Positions 43,817 through 52,255 of a stretch of 64,000 nt of DNA are shown piece by piece; the stretch's first letter is position 1; every line of letters begins with the position of its first letter. The notes under the pieces were generated by a model, which saw only the letters and a program-made list of their open reading frames with translations, had not been told where the DNA came from and did no database searches. Made by a program: the position numbers and the translations under genes. The stretch comes from Agromyces sp. SYSU T00194 (GTDB lineage Bacteria; Actinomycetota; Actinomycetes; Actinomycetales; Microbacteriaceae): positions 2,046,001-2,110,000 of the forward strand of contig NZ_JBEPJZ010000001.1 of NCBI RefSeq assembly GCF_040496035.1, written 5' to 3'.

Positions 43817-45262
43817 TCACCCGAGCGTCAGCACCCCGTCGACGCGCCGCGGGATGCCGAGCGGGTTGGCGTCGCGCAGGGCGGGCGGCAGCGCGGCATC
43901 CGGCGCCGACTGGTAGGCGACCGGCCGCAGGAAGCGGCGCACCGCCGTCGCGCCCACCGAGGTGTGGATCGACGTCGTCGACGGCCAGGGCCCGCCGTGC
44001 TGCTGCGACCAGTTGACGGCGACGCCCGTGGGCCAGCCGGCGAAGAGCACGCGGCCGGCGATGTCGGCCAGCACGTCGACGATCGCGGAGACGTCCTCGT
44101 CGGGCTCCGCGTGCACGGTCGCGGTGAGGCTGCCCCCGACGGCGCGGATGGCCGCGAGCGCCTCGTCGACGACGTCGTAGCCGACGACCAGCGTGGTCGG
44201 GCCGAAGCACTCGGCGAGGAGCCCCTCGGGGTCGGCGAGGACCGCCGCGGCGGTGGTCTCGAGCACGACCGCGCTGCCGGTGCCCGTCGCCTGCTCGGGC
44301 GAGCCCGCGACCACGGTGACCCCGTCGCGTGCGGCGAGGTCGCCGAGTCCCGACGCGAACGCGCCGGCGATCGAGTCGGTGAGCATCGGCACCGGCGCCG
44401 CCTCGCCCACGGCCGCCGCGACGCGGGCGGCGAAGTCCGACCCGCGGGGCACGAACACGACGCCGGGCTTGGTGCAGAACTGGCCCGCGCCGAGCGTGAA
44501 GGAGCCGGCGAGGCCGGTGGCCAGCTCGTCGGCGCGCGCGAAGAGCGCGGCCTGCGTGACGAGCACCGGGTTGATCGCGCTCAGCTCGCCGTAGAACGGG
44601 ATCGGGTCGGGGCGGCCGGCGGCGAGGTCGAACAGCGCGCGCCCGCCGTGCAGCGAGCCGGTGAAGCCCACCGCGCGGATCGCCGGCTCCTGCACGAGGG
44701 CGACGCCCGCAGCGCGGCCCTCGACGAGCGCGAACACGCCGTCGGGCGCACCCGCGGCGCGGAGCGCCGAGCCGACGAGCTCGGCCGTGCGTCGCGAGAG
44801 CCGCGGGTGCGCCGAGTGCCCCTTCACGATCACGGGGCAGCCGACCGCGAGCGCCGAGGCGGTGTCGCCGCCCGCGACCGAGAACGCGAACGGGAAGTTC
44901 GACGCACTGAACACCGCGACGGGCCCGAGCGGGCGCAGCAGGCGGCGCAGGTCGGGCGTCGGCGGCACCGCGTCGGGGTTCGCGTGGTCGATGATCGCCT
45001 CGAGGTACGAGCCCTCCTCCACGACGGCCGCGAACATGCGCAGCTGGCCGGTCGTGCGGGCGACCTCGCCGGTCAGGCGGGGCACCCCGAGGTGCGACTC
45101 CTCGTCGGCGATCGCGACGAGCTCCTCGACGTGCGCGTCGAGCGCGTCGGCGGCCGCGCGCAGCCAGGCGGCGCGGTCGGCCGCGGGGGCGTCGGCGGTG
45201 CGGGCGAAGGCCGCCTGGGCGGCATCCGTCACCTGGCGCAGCTGGTCGGGCGTGGTCTCCAT
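43817..45262 (-). CDS. Aldehyde dehydrogenase, alpha-ketoglutarate-semialdehyde type
   Basis: A 481-residue NAD(P)+-dependent aldehyde dehydrogenase. VFSASNFPFAFSVAGGDTASALA (quoted in parts, residues ~118-140) is typical of 2,5-dioxovalerate (alpha-ketoglutarate semialdehyde) dehydrogenases; the family Glu lies in FYGELSAINPV near 227 and the catalytic Cys in GAGQFCTKPGVVF near 270. It oxidises 2,5-dioxopentanoate to 2-oxoglutarate, the last step of the oxidative uronate/aldarate and pentose pathways. It lies 78 bp after the enolase-superfamily gene in the same direction, completing the pathway coded by the upstream three genes. Confidence 0.87.
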   Translation of the reverse strand: METTPDQLRQVTDAAQAAFARTADAPAADRAAWLRAAADALDAHVEELVAIADEESHLGVPRLTGEVARTTGQLRMFAAVVEEGSYLEAIIDHANPDAVPPTPDLRRLLRPLGPVAVFSASNFPFAFSVAGGDTASALAVGCPVIVKGHSAHPRLSRRTAELVGSALRAAGAPDGVFALVEGRAAGVALVQEPAIRAVGFTGSLHGGRALFDLAAGRPDPIPFYGELSAINPVLVTQAALFARADELATGLAGSFTLGAGQFCTKPGVVFVPRGSDFAARVAAAVGEAAPVPMLTDSIAGAFASGLGDLAARDGVTVVAGSPEQATGTGSAVVLETTAAAVLADPEGLLAECFGPTTLVVGYDVVDEALAAIRAVGGSLTATVHAEPDEDVSAIVDVLADIAGRVLFAGWPTGVAVNWSQQHGGPWPSTTSIHTSVGATAVRRFLRPVAYQSAPDAALPPALRDANPLGIPRRVDGVLTLG

Positions 45263-45340
45263 GTCGGTCCTCCGGTGGTGCGGGTCGGGGCGGTGGTGCG
45301 ATGGGTGCGTCGGAGCGGGCGGATGCGGCGGGGCGGCGGA

Positions 45341-46405
45341 CTACGCGAAGCGCAGCCCGAGCCCGGGCACGGGGTCGAACGAGAGCCGCGCGCCGTCGAC
45401 GCTGACGGGCGCGGGGCCTGAGAGCGCGCCGAGGGCGGAGAACGTGGCGTCCTCCACGTCCTCGACGAGCGTCGGTCGGGGGAGGGTCAGTGCGAGCTGA
45501 CCGGAGAGCTCGAACAGCAGGTGCGGCGCCACCTGCACGCCGTAGCCGTCGGCGAGTGCGACGATCTCGCGGAACGGCGTGATGCCGCCGACGCGCACGA
45601 TGTTCGGCTGGGCGACGTCGACCAGCCCTGCGTCGAGGAACTCGGCGAAGCGGTAGCGGGTGTGCACGTTCTCGCCGAGCGCGATCGGCACGTCGGTGCG
45701 GCGGCGCAGCTCCGCGTGGGCGGGCAGGTCGTCGGCGCGCAGCGGCTCCTCGATCCACGCCGGGGCGAAGGGAGTGAACGCCTCGAGGGCTGCGGTCGCC
45801 CGGTCGAGGTTCCAGCGCTGGTTGGCGTCGATCATGAGGCGGCGGTCGGGCCCGAGCACCTCGCGCAACGCGGCGAGGCGCTCGACGTCGCGCGCGAGGT
45901 CGGGGCTGCCGACCTTCACCTTGACGGCGTCGTAGCCGGCCGCGACCCAGCGCTCGGCCTGGGCGACGAGCTCGGCGAGCGGGTAGTGCAGGTTCACGCC
46001 GCTGCCGTAGACCTCGGCGGTCTCCTGCGTGCGGCCGACGAGGTCGACCACGCTCGTGCCGGCGCGCCGCCCCGCGAGGTCCCAGAGGGCGAGGTCGAGG
46101 CCCGCCATGGCGATCGTCGTGATGCCCCCGCCGCCGGCCTCGTGCAGGTGGCGCCAGAGCGCGGGCCACAGCTCCGCAGCATCCGTCGGCCTGCCGACCG
46201 CGAACGCCGTGATCTCCTGGTCGAGCAGCGCCTGCACGGATGCCGCGCCGATCGTCGGCGTCCACGAGAAGCCGTAGCCGGTGGCGCCGTCGGAGTCGGT
46301 GACGACCGTCTCGATGACGCCGAGCTCGGTGACGTCGGGCCCCCACGGGCGCGTCAGCGGCACCCGGATGAGCCGGGTGGCGAGCGACGCGATCGTGACG
46401 CTCAT
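45341..46405 (-). CDS. Enolase-superfamily enzyme (mandelate racemase type; aldarate dehydratase or lactone cycloisomerase)
   Basis: A 354-residue TIM-barrel enzyme. The KxK acid/base motif is DAVKVKVG near residue 165; metal ligands are the Asp in MIDANQRWN near 196, the Glu in WIEEPL near 222 and the Glu in LGENVHTRY near 248; the general His is in VQVAPHLLFEL near 298. This set matches members acting on acid-sugars, such as galactarolactone cycloisomerase or glucarate/galactarate dehydratases. It overlaps the DapA-like gene (ATGA) upstream. In this operon it would deliver the substrate for the dehydratase. The exact substrate cannot be fixed by sequence alone. Confidence 0.85.
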   Translation of the reverse strand: MSVTIASLATRLIRVPLTRPWGPDVTELGVIETVVTDSDGATGYGFSWTPTIGAASVQALLDQEITAFAVGRPTDAAELWPALWRHLHEAGGGGITTIAMAGLDLALWDLAGRRAGTSVVDLVGRTQETAEVYGSGVNLHYPLAELVAQAERWVAAGYDAVKVKVGSPDLARDVERLAALREVLGPDRRLMIDANQRWNLDRATAALEAFTPFAPAWIEEPLRADDLPAHAELRRRTDVPIALGENVHTRYRFAEFLDAGLVDVAQPNIVRVGGITPFREIVALADGYGVQVAPHLLFELSGQLALTLPRPTLVEDVEDATFSALGALSGPAPVSVDGARLSFDPVPGLGLRFA

Positions 46406-47328
46406 GCCGAGGCGAGCTCCGCGACGAGTGCGCGGCCGCGGTCGAGGATGGCGGAGAGGCGCGCCTCCTGCTCGGGCGTCGGGTCGACGAGCGGCGGGCG
46501 CACCGAGCCGACCGCGAGCCCCTGCAACCGCAGGCCGGCCTTGATGAGCGAGACGCCGAAGCCGGGGGTCTCGTCGCGCAGGTTCACGAGCGGCACGTAG
46601 AACTCCCGCAGCAGGTGGAGGCGGGTCGCCTCGTCGCCGTCGGTGTACGCGCGGTAGTGCAGGGCGGCGAGCTCGGGGATCATCGCGAACGCGGCCGACG
46701 AGTACAGGGGCACGCCGATGCCGCGGAACGCCCCCTGGCTGAGCTCGGCCGTGAGCAGCCCGTTGAAGAAGTGCAGCTCGCGGCCCGACTCGCCCGCGGC
46801 GAGCACGATCTCCTGGGTGAGGCCGATGTCGCCCGTGCCGTCCTTGAAGCCCGCGATCTTCGGGTTGGCCGCGAGTCGGCGCATCGCATCGGGTGTGAAG
46901 CGCGCAGTGGCGCGGTGGTAGACGATGACCGGCAGCGGGCTCGCGGCGGCGACCTGCTCGACCCACGCGACGAGTCCGTCGGTCGTGCCGCCGACCAGGT
47001 AGGGCGGCAGCAGCAGGATGCCGTCGGCCCCCGCATCCGCCGCATTGCGCGCCTGCTCGATCGCCTGGCCGAGCGCGCCGCCCGCCCCGGCGATCACGGG
47101 CACGCGACCGTCGACGACCTCCACGGTGCGGCGTACGACCGCGTCGACCTCGCCGGTCGAGAGGGCATGGAACTCGCCCGTGCCGCACGCGGGGAACACG
47201 CCGCCCGGGCCGTGCTCGAGCCGCGAGCCGACATGGTCGGCGAGCACGTCGAGGTCGGGGGTGCCGTCGGCGCCGAACGGGGTGACGGGGAAGAAGAGGA
47301 CGCCGTCGAAGGCGAGGGGCGAGGTCAC
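46402..47328 (-). CDS. kdgD: 5-dehydro-4-deoxyglucarate dehydratase-like (DapA superfamily, KdgD)
   Basis: A 308-residue class I TIM-barrel lyase. FFPVTPFGADGTPDLD near the N-terminus, PACGTGEFHALS near residue 46 and VIAGAGGALGQAIEQA are DHDPS-family blocks, with GEFHAL rather than GEFxxL-T of DapA as in KdgD. The Tyr in VIVYHRATAR (near 144) and Lys in IAGFKDGTGD (near 165) are the catalytic pair. KdgD converts 5-keto-4-deoxyglucarate to alpha-ketoglutarate semialdehyde, water and CO2. The GTG start has AGGAG before it and overlaps the dehydrogenase stop (GTGA). Confidence 0.88.
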   Translation of the reverse strand: MTSPLAFDGVLFFPVTPFGADGTPDLDVLADHVGSRLEHGPGGVFPACGTGEFHALSTGEVDAVVRRTVEVVDGRVPVIAGAGGALGQAIEQARNAADAGADGILLLPPYLVGGTTDGLVAWVEQVAAASPLPVIVYHRATARFTPDAMRRLAANPKIAGFKDGTGDIGLTQEIVLAAGESGRELHFFNGLLTAELSQGAFRGIGVPLYSSAAFAMIPELAALHYRAYTDGDEATRLHLLREFYVPLVNLRDETPGFGVSLIKAGLRLQGLAVGSVRPPLVDPTPEQEARLSAILDRGRALVAELASA

Positions 47329-48263
47329 GGTGCTCCTGTGGTCGTGGGGGTGGCGGATGCCTCGGTCGTGCCGGGCACGGGGGCCGCGAGCTCGTCGCGC
47401 CAGCGGCGCGTCGGCTTCCAGCCGAGCAGCGACGCGGCCTTCGCGACCGAGAAGACGGGGGAGTCGCCGGTGAGCGCGTCGCCGGCCTCGCCGAGGGCGG
47501 GCAGGTACTCCCGCCAGAGCTCGGCGACGGGGCGCGTGGCCATGGCGTCGGCCGCGCCGACGAAGAACGTCTCGCCCTGCGGGAGCTCGGGCGCCGCCTG
47601 CAGCCAGGTGTCGACGAATCCGGCGGCGTCGCGGGCGTCGACGTAGTTGAAGAGGCTGACCGCGGCGAGGGCGGGGTCGGCGAGGCGCTCGGCGACCGTA
47701 TGGCCCTGCTGGGTGGGCGCGCCCTGCCACTCCTCGGGGGAGATGACGTAGCAGGGGCGGAACGCGCCGAAGACCGGTCCGTCGGCGCCGGCCGCGCGGC
47801 CGAACATCGCGACCTCCTGCTCGATGACGAGTTTCGAGAGCGCGTAGGCGTTCCACGGCGACACCGGGTGTGCCTCGTCGAGCGGTGCGTACCGCGCGCG
47901 CCACGACGGAATGCCGTAGCCCATGATCGTCGGGCTCGACGCGACGAGCACCCGTGTGGCGCCGTGCGCCGCGGCCGACGCGAGCACGCCGTAGCCGAGC
48001 GTGGTGTTCGTGACGAGGATCTCGCGCTCGGGTGCGCTGAACGGCACCGCGATGCCGGCGAGGTGCACGAGTGCGTCGGGGCGGACCGCGGCGAACAGCG
48101 CGTCGGTCGCGGCCTGGTCGGCGAGGTCGACGACGTGCTGCGACGCCGCGGGGCCGGGCGTCGGCACGCGGTCGGCGCCGATCACCTCGTGGCCCGCTTC
48201 GGCGAGGCCGTGCACGACGCTGCGACCCAGGCGTCCGGCGGATCCGGTCACGACGACACGCAT
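47325..48263 (-). CDS. NAD-dependent epimerase/dehydratase-family enzyme, probable uronate dehydrogenase
   Basis: A 312-residue extended short-chain dehydrogenase. The nucleotide motif is VTGSAGRLGRSVV (GxxGxxG) at the N-terminus, the acidic residue of NAD binding is in GADRV, and the catalytic YxxxK is WNAYALSK near residue 143. It heads a four-gene operon with KdgD, an enolase-superfamily enzyme and a ketoglutarate-semialdehyde dehydrogenase; in such a context oxidation of D-galacturonate or D-glucuronate to the aldarolactone is the fitting first step. AAGGAG lies 6 nt before the ATG, and a near-perfect operator overlaps the region just upstream. Confidence 0.8.
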   Translation of the reverse strand: MRVVVTGSAGRLGRSVVHGLAEAGHEVIGADRVPTPGPAASQHVVDLADQAATDALFAAVRPDALVHLAGIAVPFSAPEREILVTNTTLGYGVLASAAAHGATRVLVASSPTIMGYGIPSWRARYAPLDEAHPVSPWNAYALSKLVIEQEVAMFGRAAGADGPVFGAFRPCYVISPEEWQGAPTQQGHTVAERLADPALAAVSLFNYVDARDAAGFVDTWLQAAPELPQGETFFVGAADAMATRPVAELWREYLPALGEAGDALTGDSPVFSVAKAASLLGWKPTRRWRDELAAPVPGTTEASATPTTTGAP

Positions 48264-48276
48264 TGCACTCCTTGGT

Positions 48277-48292
48277 GAGAAATCGTTTTCTC
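48277..48292 (-). promoter_or_regulatory. LacI-type operator of the uronate operon
   Basis: GAGAAATCGTTTTCTC is a 16-bp palindrome with one mismatch per half (7 of 8), CG centred, 13 bp upstream of the uronate dehydrogenase ATG. It is probably bound by the LacI protein coded by the divergent gene. Confidence 0.65.
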
Positions 48293-48335
48293 GCGAAAGT
48301 CTAGGAGATTCCGCGGATCTCGACAACTCGATGGC

Positions 48336-48357
48336 TATGATTGGGTAAACGATTTCT
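48336..48357 (+). promoter_or_regulatory. Promoter -10 plus operator-like site before the second lacI gene
   Basis: A TATGAT (48336-48341) is followed two bases later by GGTAAACGATTTCT (48344-48357), a weaker CG-centred palindrome (4 of 7). The same -10 then operator layout is seen at 35177 and 60956; here it would give autorepression. Confidence 0.5.
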
Positions 48358-48367
48358 GGGAGGCGCC

Positions 48368-49402
48368 ATGGCGGAGCGGCAGCGACCGGTCACGATCGTC
48401 GACGTCGCCCGGCACGCCGGCGTCTCCCAGGCCTCGGTCTCGCGCGTGCTGAACGGCAAGCCCAACGTCGACCCCGCCATCGCGGACGCGGTGCGCGTCG
48501 CGGTCGCCGAGCTGGGGTACGAGCCGAGCCTCGCGGCGCGCAGCCTCGTGCAGGGTCGCAACCACACGGTCGCCATGGTCGTGCCCGACCTCGCGAACCC
48601 CCTGTTCCAGGGCATCCTCAAGGGCCTGACCCTCGCCGCCGACGCCGACGGGTACCGCGTACTCGTCGCCGACACCGACGAGCGCGCCGAGGCGGAGGAG
48701 GCCGTCGCCCTCGAGGCGCGGCGTCGCTGCGACGCGATCGTGCTCTGCGCGCCGCGCATGCCCGAGTCGCGGCTGCGGCAGCTCGTCGCACGGCTGGCAC
48801 CGGTCGTCGTCGTCAACCGGCCCCTCGACGCGGCCGGCGTGCCGTGGGTCGGCGTCGACTACGCCCGCGGCATCCACGACCTCGTCGACCACCTCGTGGC
48901 GCTCGGCCACCGTCGCATCGTCTACCTCGCCGGGCCCGCGTCGAGCGTGTCGAACGGCGAACGCGAACGCGGCCTGGCCGCCGCCCGCGAGACGCACCCC
49001 GGCCTCGTCACCACCGTCGTCGGCTGCGGCTCGCGCCTCGACGACGGTGCGGCGGCGGCCGAGGCGGTGCTCGCCGAGCGTGATGCCGGTGCGACCGCGG
49101 TGCTCGGGTACAACGACCTCGTGGCGCTCGGCCTCCTGCACCGGCTCGCCGAGCTCGGCGTGGACGTGCCGGGCGAGCTCTCGATCGCGGGCTTCGACGA
49201 CTCGCCCTTCGCCCGCTACTCGACGCCCCCGCTCACCACCATGTCGGTGCCGCGCGGTGAACTCGGCGCGCAGGTGTGGCAGCGCCTCGGCACGCTCATC
49301 GCCGGCGGCGTCTCGCCCCACACGCTGCTCTATCGACCGCGCCTCGAGGTGCGCGCGACGACCGGCCGGGTGCGCGTGGGCTCCGGGGCGGTGCGCGCAT
49401 GA
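48368..49402 (+). CDS. LacI-family transcriptional repressor (uronate operon)
   Basis: A 344-residue LacI/GalR regulator. The HTH is VTIVDVARHAGVSQASVSRVLNG (quoted in parts, residues ~8-30), the hinge LAARSLVQGR is near 58, and the effector domain begins VAMVVPDLANPLFQGI. The late blocks AVLGYNDLVALGLLHRL near 248 and SIAGFDDSPFARYSTPPLTT near 277 are typical. The ATG has GGGAGG. It is divergent from the uronate operon and shares a 104-bp region with it that holds two operator-like sites. It is coupled to the M24-like gene (ATGA). Confidence 0.9.
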   Translation: MAERQRPVTIVDVARHAGVSQASVSRVLNGKPNVDPAIADAVRVAVAELGYEPSLAARSLVQGRNHTVAMVVPDLANPLFQGILKGLTLAADADGYRVLVADTDERAEAEEAVALEARRRCDAIVLCAPRMPESRLRQLVARLAPVVVVNRPLDAAGVPWVGVDYARGIHDLVDHLVALGHRRIVYLAGPASSVSNGERERGLAAARETHPGLVTTVVGCGSRLDDGAAAAEAVLAERDAGATAVLGYNDLVALGLLHRLAELGVDVPGELSIAGFDDSPFARYSTPPLTTMSVPRGELGAQVWQRLGTLIAGGVSPHTLLYRPRLEVRATTGRVRVGSGAVRA

Positions 49403-50538
49403 GCCCGGCGATCGGCCCCCAGGACGATCCGGCGCTCGCCGCCGGGCCGCCGGACGTCGCCGGCGCCCCCGCGGGTGCGGGCGACGCACCGGTGGCCGCC
49501 GACCGCGCCGTCAAGCGCCGCCGGCTGCTCGACCTGCTCGACGCGCGCGGGGCCGACCGACTGCTGCTCACCTCGGCGACCGCGCTGTCGTGGTACCTCG
49601 ACGGCGCACGCGTGCACGTCTCCCTCGCGGGCGACCCGATCGCCGCGGTGCTCGTCGCGCGCGACGCCGACGAGTGGCTGGTCTTCGGCAACGAGGCCGA
49701 GCGGATGCTCGCCGAGGAACTGCCGCACGACCCCGACGCGTCGCTGCACCGCGTCGACTGGCACGAGCCGCTCGCGGCGACCGTGCCCGACGGCGTGCTG
49801 CGCGAGGGCGACGTCGCGGCCGAACTGCGCGCCGCGCGCGCGTCGCTGCTGCCGGGGGAGCTGGCACGCTACCGCGCGCTCTGCCGCGAGGTCGCCGAGG
49901 TGCTGACGGATGCCGCCGCGGGCGCCCACCCCGAGCAGTCCGAGCGCGACGTCGCCGCGGCGCTCGCCGCCGGCCTCGCCGCGCGGGGCATCGACCCCCT
50001 GGTGACCCTCGTCGCGGGGCGGTCGCGGCTGGCCCACCGGCATCCGCTGCCCACCGCCGCGCCGGTCGGCGACCGGGCCATGCTCGTCGTCTGCGGGCGC
50101 CGCCACGGGCTCATCGCCAACGCGACGCGCTGGGTGCGCTTCGGCGCCGCCCGCCCCGAGGAGGCCGACGCCGAGCAGCGCATCCTCGCCGTGGAGTCCG
50201 CGTTCCTCGACGCCACCGTGCCGGGCGCGACGCTCGGCGACGCGTTCGCCACGGGCATCGCCGCGTACGGCGCCAACGGCTTCGACCCCGACGAGTGGCG
50301 CACCCACCACCAGGGCGGCGCCGCCGGCTACGCGGGCCGCGACCCGCGCGCGGTGCCCGGCATCGCCGACGTCGTGCAGGCCGGGCAGGCGTTCGCCTGG
50401 AACCCGACCGCGCCTGGCGCGAAGGTCGAGGACACCGTGCTCGTCGGCGCGGACGGCATCGAACGCCTCACCCACGACCCGCGCTGGCCGACCGCGCAGG
50501 TCGCGGGTCGCATCCGCCCCATCGAGCTCCAGCGCTAG
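49399..50538 (+). CDS. M24 (creatinase/aminopeptidase P) family protein with altered metal site
   Basis: A 379-residue protein with the two-domain plan of the creatinase/aminopeptidase P group: an N-terminal creatinase-like domain (RLLDLLDARGADRLLLTS, LSWYLDGARVHVSLAG) and a C-terminal pita-bread fold (~residues 165-375). The five metal ligands of M24 peptidases (Asp, Asp, His, Glu, Glu) are largely not found: the first Asp strand reads LVVCGRRHGLIANATR, and the late Glu strand reads FAWNPTAPGAKVEDTV, although a His in THHQGG and one Glu remain. It may be a non-metal creatinase-like hydrolase or a non-enzymatic relative. Coupled to lacI; function unknown. Confidence 0.75.
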   Translation: MSPAIGPQDDPALAAGPPDVAGAPAGAGDAPVAADRAVKRRRLLDLLDARGADRLLLTSATALSWYLDGARVHVSLAGDPIAAVLVARDADEWLVFGNEAERMLAEELPHDPDASLHRVDWHEPLAATVPDGVLREGDVAAELRAARASLLPGELARYRALCREVAEVLTDAAAGAHPEQSERDVAAALAAGLAARGIDPLVTLVAGRSRLAHRHPLPTAAPVGDRAMLVVCGRRHGLIANATRWVRFGAARPEEADAEQRILAVESAFLDATVPGATLGDAFATGIAAYGANGFDPDEWRTHHQGGAAGYAGRDPRAVPGIADVVQAGQAFAWNPTAPGAKVEDTVLVGADGIERLTHDPRWPTAQVAGRIRPIELQR

Positions 50539-50564
50539 TCCGCCGCGGCCCCCCGCGCCGCCGA

Positions 50565-50614
50565 GAGTACGCAAACTGCGGATATCCGCGCAGCGTTTCC
50601 ACCGTTCGCGTACC
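50565..50614. repeat. Palindromic repeat family 2, copy 1
   Basis: A 50-bp imperfect hairpin with arms GAGTACGCAAACTGCGGA and TTCGCGTACCC. It lies in the 124-bp gap between the convergent M24-like and Fpr genes, where it could also serve as a two-way terminator. Related to copies at 59973 and 60049. Confidence 0.7.
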
Positions 50615-50662
50615 CGGTGGAGGCAGGGTGCGAGCGCCCCTCGAGTGGGGCGCCCGCACCGG

Positions 50663-52087
50663 TCAGCCGGCGACGAGCGCGTCCCGGCGCGACACCTCGA
50701 CCTGCTCGTCGCGGGGCACGACCTTCACGCGCTCGCGCGCGACCGGGCCCGCGAACGCCTCGCCCAGTGCGCGCTCGTGCGCGTCGAGCGCGAGCCATCC
50801 GGCCCAGGTCGTGAAGCGGATGCCCCGTGCCTCGAGCAGCGCGAGCACCTCGTCGCCGTCCGCGGCGTCGACCGTCGGCGCCGCCCCGGGCGCCGCCAGC
50901 ACGCCGGCCCGCGCGTCGGTGACGAGGTGCGTGATCGTCTCGAGCGCGTCGCCCTTCGTGTGGCCGATGAGGCCGACGGGGCCGCGCTTGATCCAGCCGG
51001 TCGCGTAGAGGCCGGGAACCGCGGAGCCCGTGGCATCCGTCACCCGCCCTTCGGAGTTCGAGATCACGCGCGCCGCATCGTCGAACGGCACGCCCGGCAG
51101 CGGCGAGCTCGCGTACCCGACCGCGCGGTACACGGCCTGCACGGGCACGTCGACGAACTCGCCGGTGCCCGCGACCGAGCCGTCGCCCACGGGGCGGGTG
51201 CGCTCGAACCGCACGCCCTCGACGGCGTCGTCGCCGAGCACTTCGACCGGTGCGTGGAAGAAGTGCAGGTGCAGTCGGCGCGACGCGGTCGGCGCGTCGC
51301 CCGCGGCCCGGCGCCAGCCGTGCAGGGTGCGGGTCATGACCTTGACCTGGTTGTTCGTGGCGACGAGCTGCGCCGCGTGCGGGTCGCCCTCGGCGCGGTC
51401 GAAGTCGTCGTCGTACACCACGATGTCGACGTCGGGCACGTGCCCGAGCTCGCGCAGCTCGATCGGCGTGAACTTCACCTGCGACGGTCCGCGGCGGCCG
51501 AACACGTGCACGTCGGTCACGGGCGAGGCGAGCAGCCCGGCGTGCACGTTCGCGGGGATGTCGGTCGTGAGCAGGTCGGCCGGATGCTTCGCCAGCACGC
51601 GCGCCACGTCGAGCGCCACGTTGCCGTTGCCGATCACCGCGATCTGCTCCGCCTCGAGCGGCCAGTCGCGCGGCACGTCGGGGTGCCCGTCGTACCAGGC
51701 GACGAGGTCGGCCGCGCCGTACGAGCCGGGCAGGTCGATGCCCGGAATGTCGAGCGGGGCGTCGCGCAGCGCGCCGGTCGCGAAGACGACGGCGTCGTAG
51801 CGCTCGCGCAGCTCGTCGACCGTGACGTCGCGGCCCACCTCGACGTTGCCGATGAGGCGGATCGTGCCCTCGTCGAGCATCTCGTGCAGCGAGTGCACGA
51901 TGCCCTTGATGCGCGGGTGGTCGGGTGCGACGCCGTAGCGGATGAGGCCGTACGGCGCGGGCAGCGACTCGAACAGGTCGATCGCGACCTCGCCGCCGGC
52001 GTCGTCGACCTGGCGGCGGAGGATGTTGCCCGCGTAGATGCCGGCGGGGCCGGCGCCGACGATCGCGACGCGGAGGGAGAGGGTCAT
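50663..52087 (-). CDS. Ferredoxin/adrenodoxin-type NADP+ reductase (FprA-like)
   Basis: A 474-residue flavoprotein of the adrenodoxin-reductase/FprA family. FAD binds at VAIVGAGPAGIYAG near the N-terminus, NADP at AVIGNGNVALDVARVL near 148; LPAPYGLIRYGVAPDHPRIK near 42 and GWIKRGPVGLIGHTKGDA near 365 are the family signatures. In mycobacteria FprA moves electrons between NADPH and ferredoxin. It lies at the downstream end of the sulfate-assimilation cluster, 168 bp after the ABC permease gene; a role as electron supplier, through ferredoxin, to the sulfite reductase is the natural reading of this position. Confidence 0.9.
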   Translation of the reverse strand: MTLSLRVAIVGAGPAGIYAGNILRRQVDDAGGEVAIDLFESLPAPYGLIRYGVAPDHPRIKGIVHSLHEMLDEGTIRLIGNVEVGRDVTVDELRERYDAVVFATGALRDAPLDIPGIDLPGSYGAADLVAWYDGHPDVPRDWPLEAEQIAVIGNGNVALDVARVLAKHPADLLTTDIPANVHAGLLASPVTDVHVFGRRGPSQVKFTPIELRELGHVPDVDIVVYDDDFDRAEGDPHAAQLVATNNQVKVMTRTLHGWRRAAGDAPTASRRLHLHFFHAPVEVLGDDAVEGVRFERTRPVGDGSVAGTGEFVDVPVQAVYRAVGYASSPLPGVPFDDAARVISNSEGRVTDATGSAVPGLYATGWIKRGPVGLIGHTKGDALETITHLVTDARAGVLAAPGAAPTVDAADGDEVLALLEARGIRFTTWAGWLALDAHERALGEAFAGPVARERVKVVPRDEQVEVSRRDALVAG

Positions 52088-52255
52088 CGTGGGGTGGCCT
52101 TTCGGTGGCGTGGGAGGGTCAGGGGTTCGGTCGGGGGTCCGCCCGTGCTCGGGGCGGGGGCTCGGTGGTTCGGTGGTTCGCGGGGGCGGGCGCGGGCGAC
52201 GGATGCCGCGCCGGCGGCGTCGAGCGGGTCCGCTCGCGCCGCTCGTGGCGGGCGT
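52088..52255. other. Gap where a substrate-binding protein gene might be expected
   Basis: This 168-bp stretch, between the ABC permease and the Fpr gene, holds G-rich sequence (runs such as GGTCGGGGGTCC) and no credible reading frame for a periplasmic binding protein. No promoter or hairpin could be defined. Confidence 0.5.

Noticed and set aside
52088..52255. Remnant of an ssuA-like binding-protein gene
   Set aside because: No stretch encodes recognisable binding-protein motifs in any frame; too short and G-rich to support a pseudogene call.
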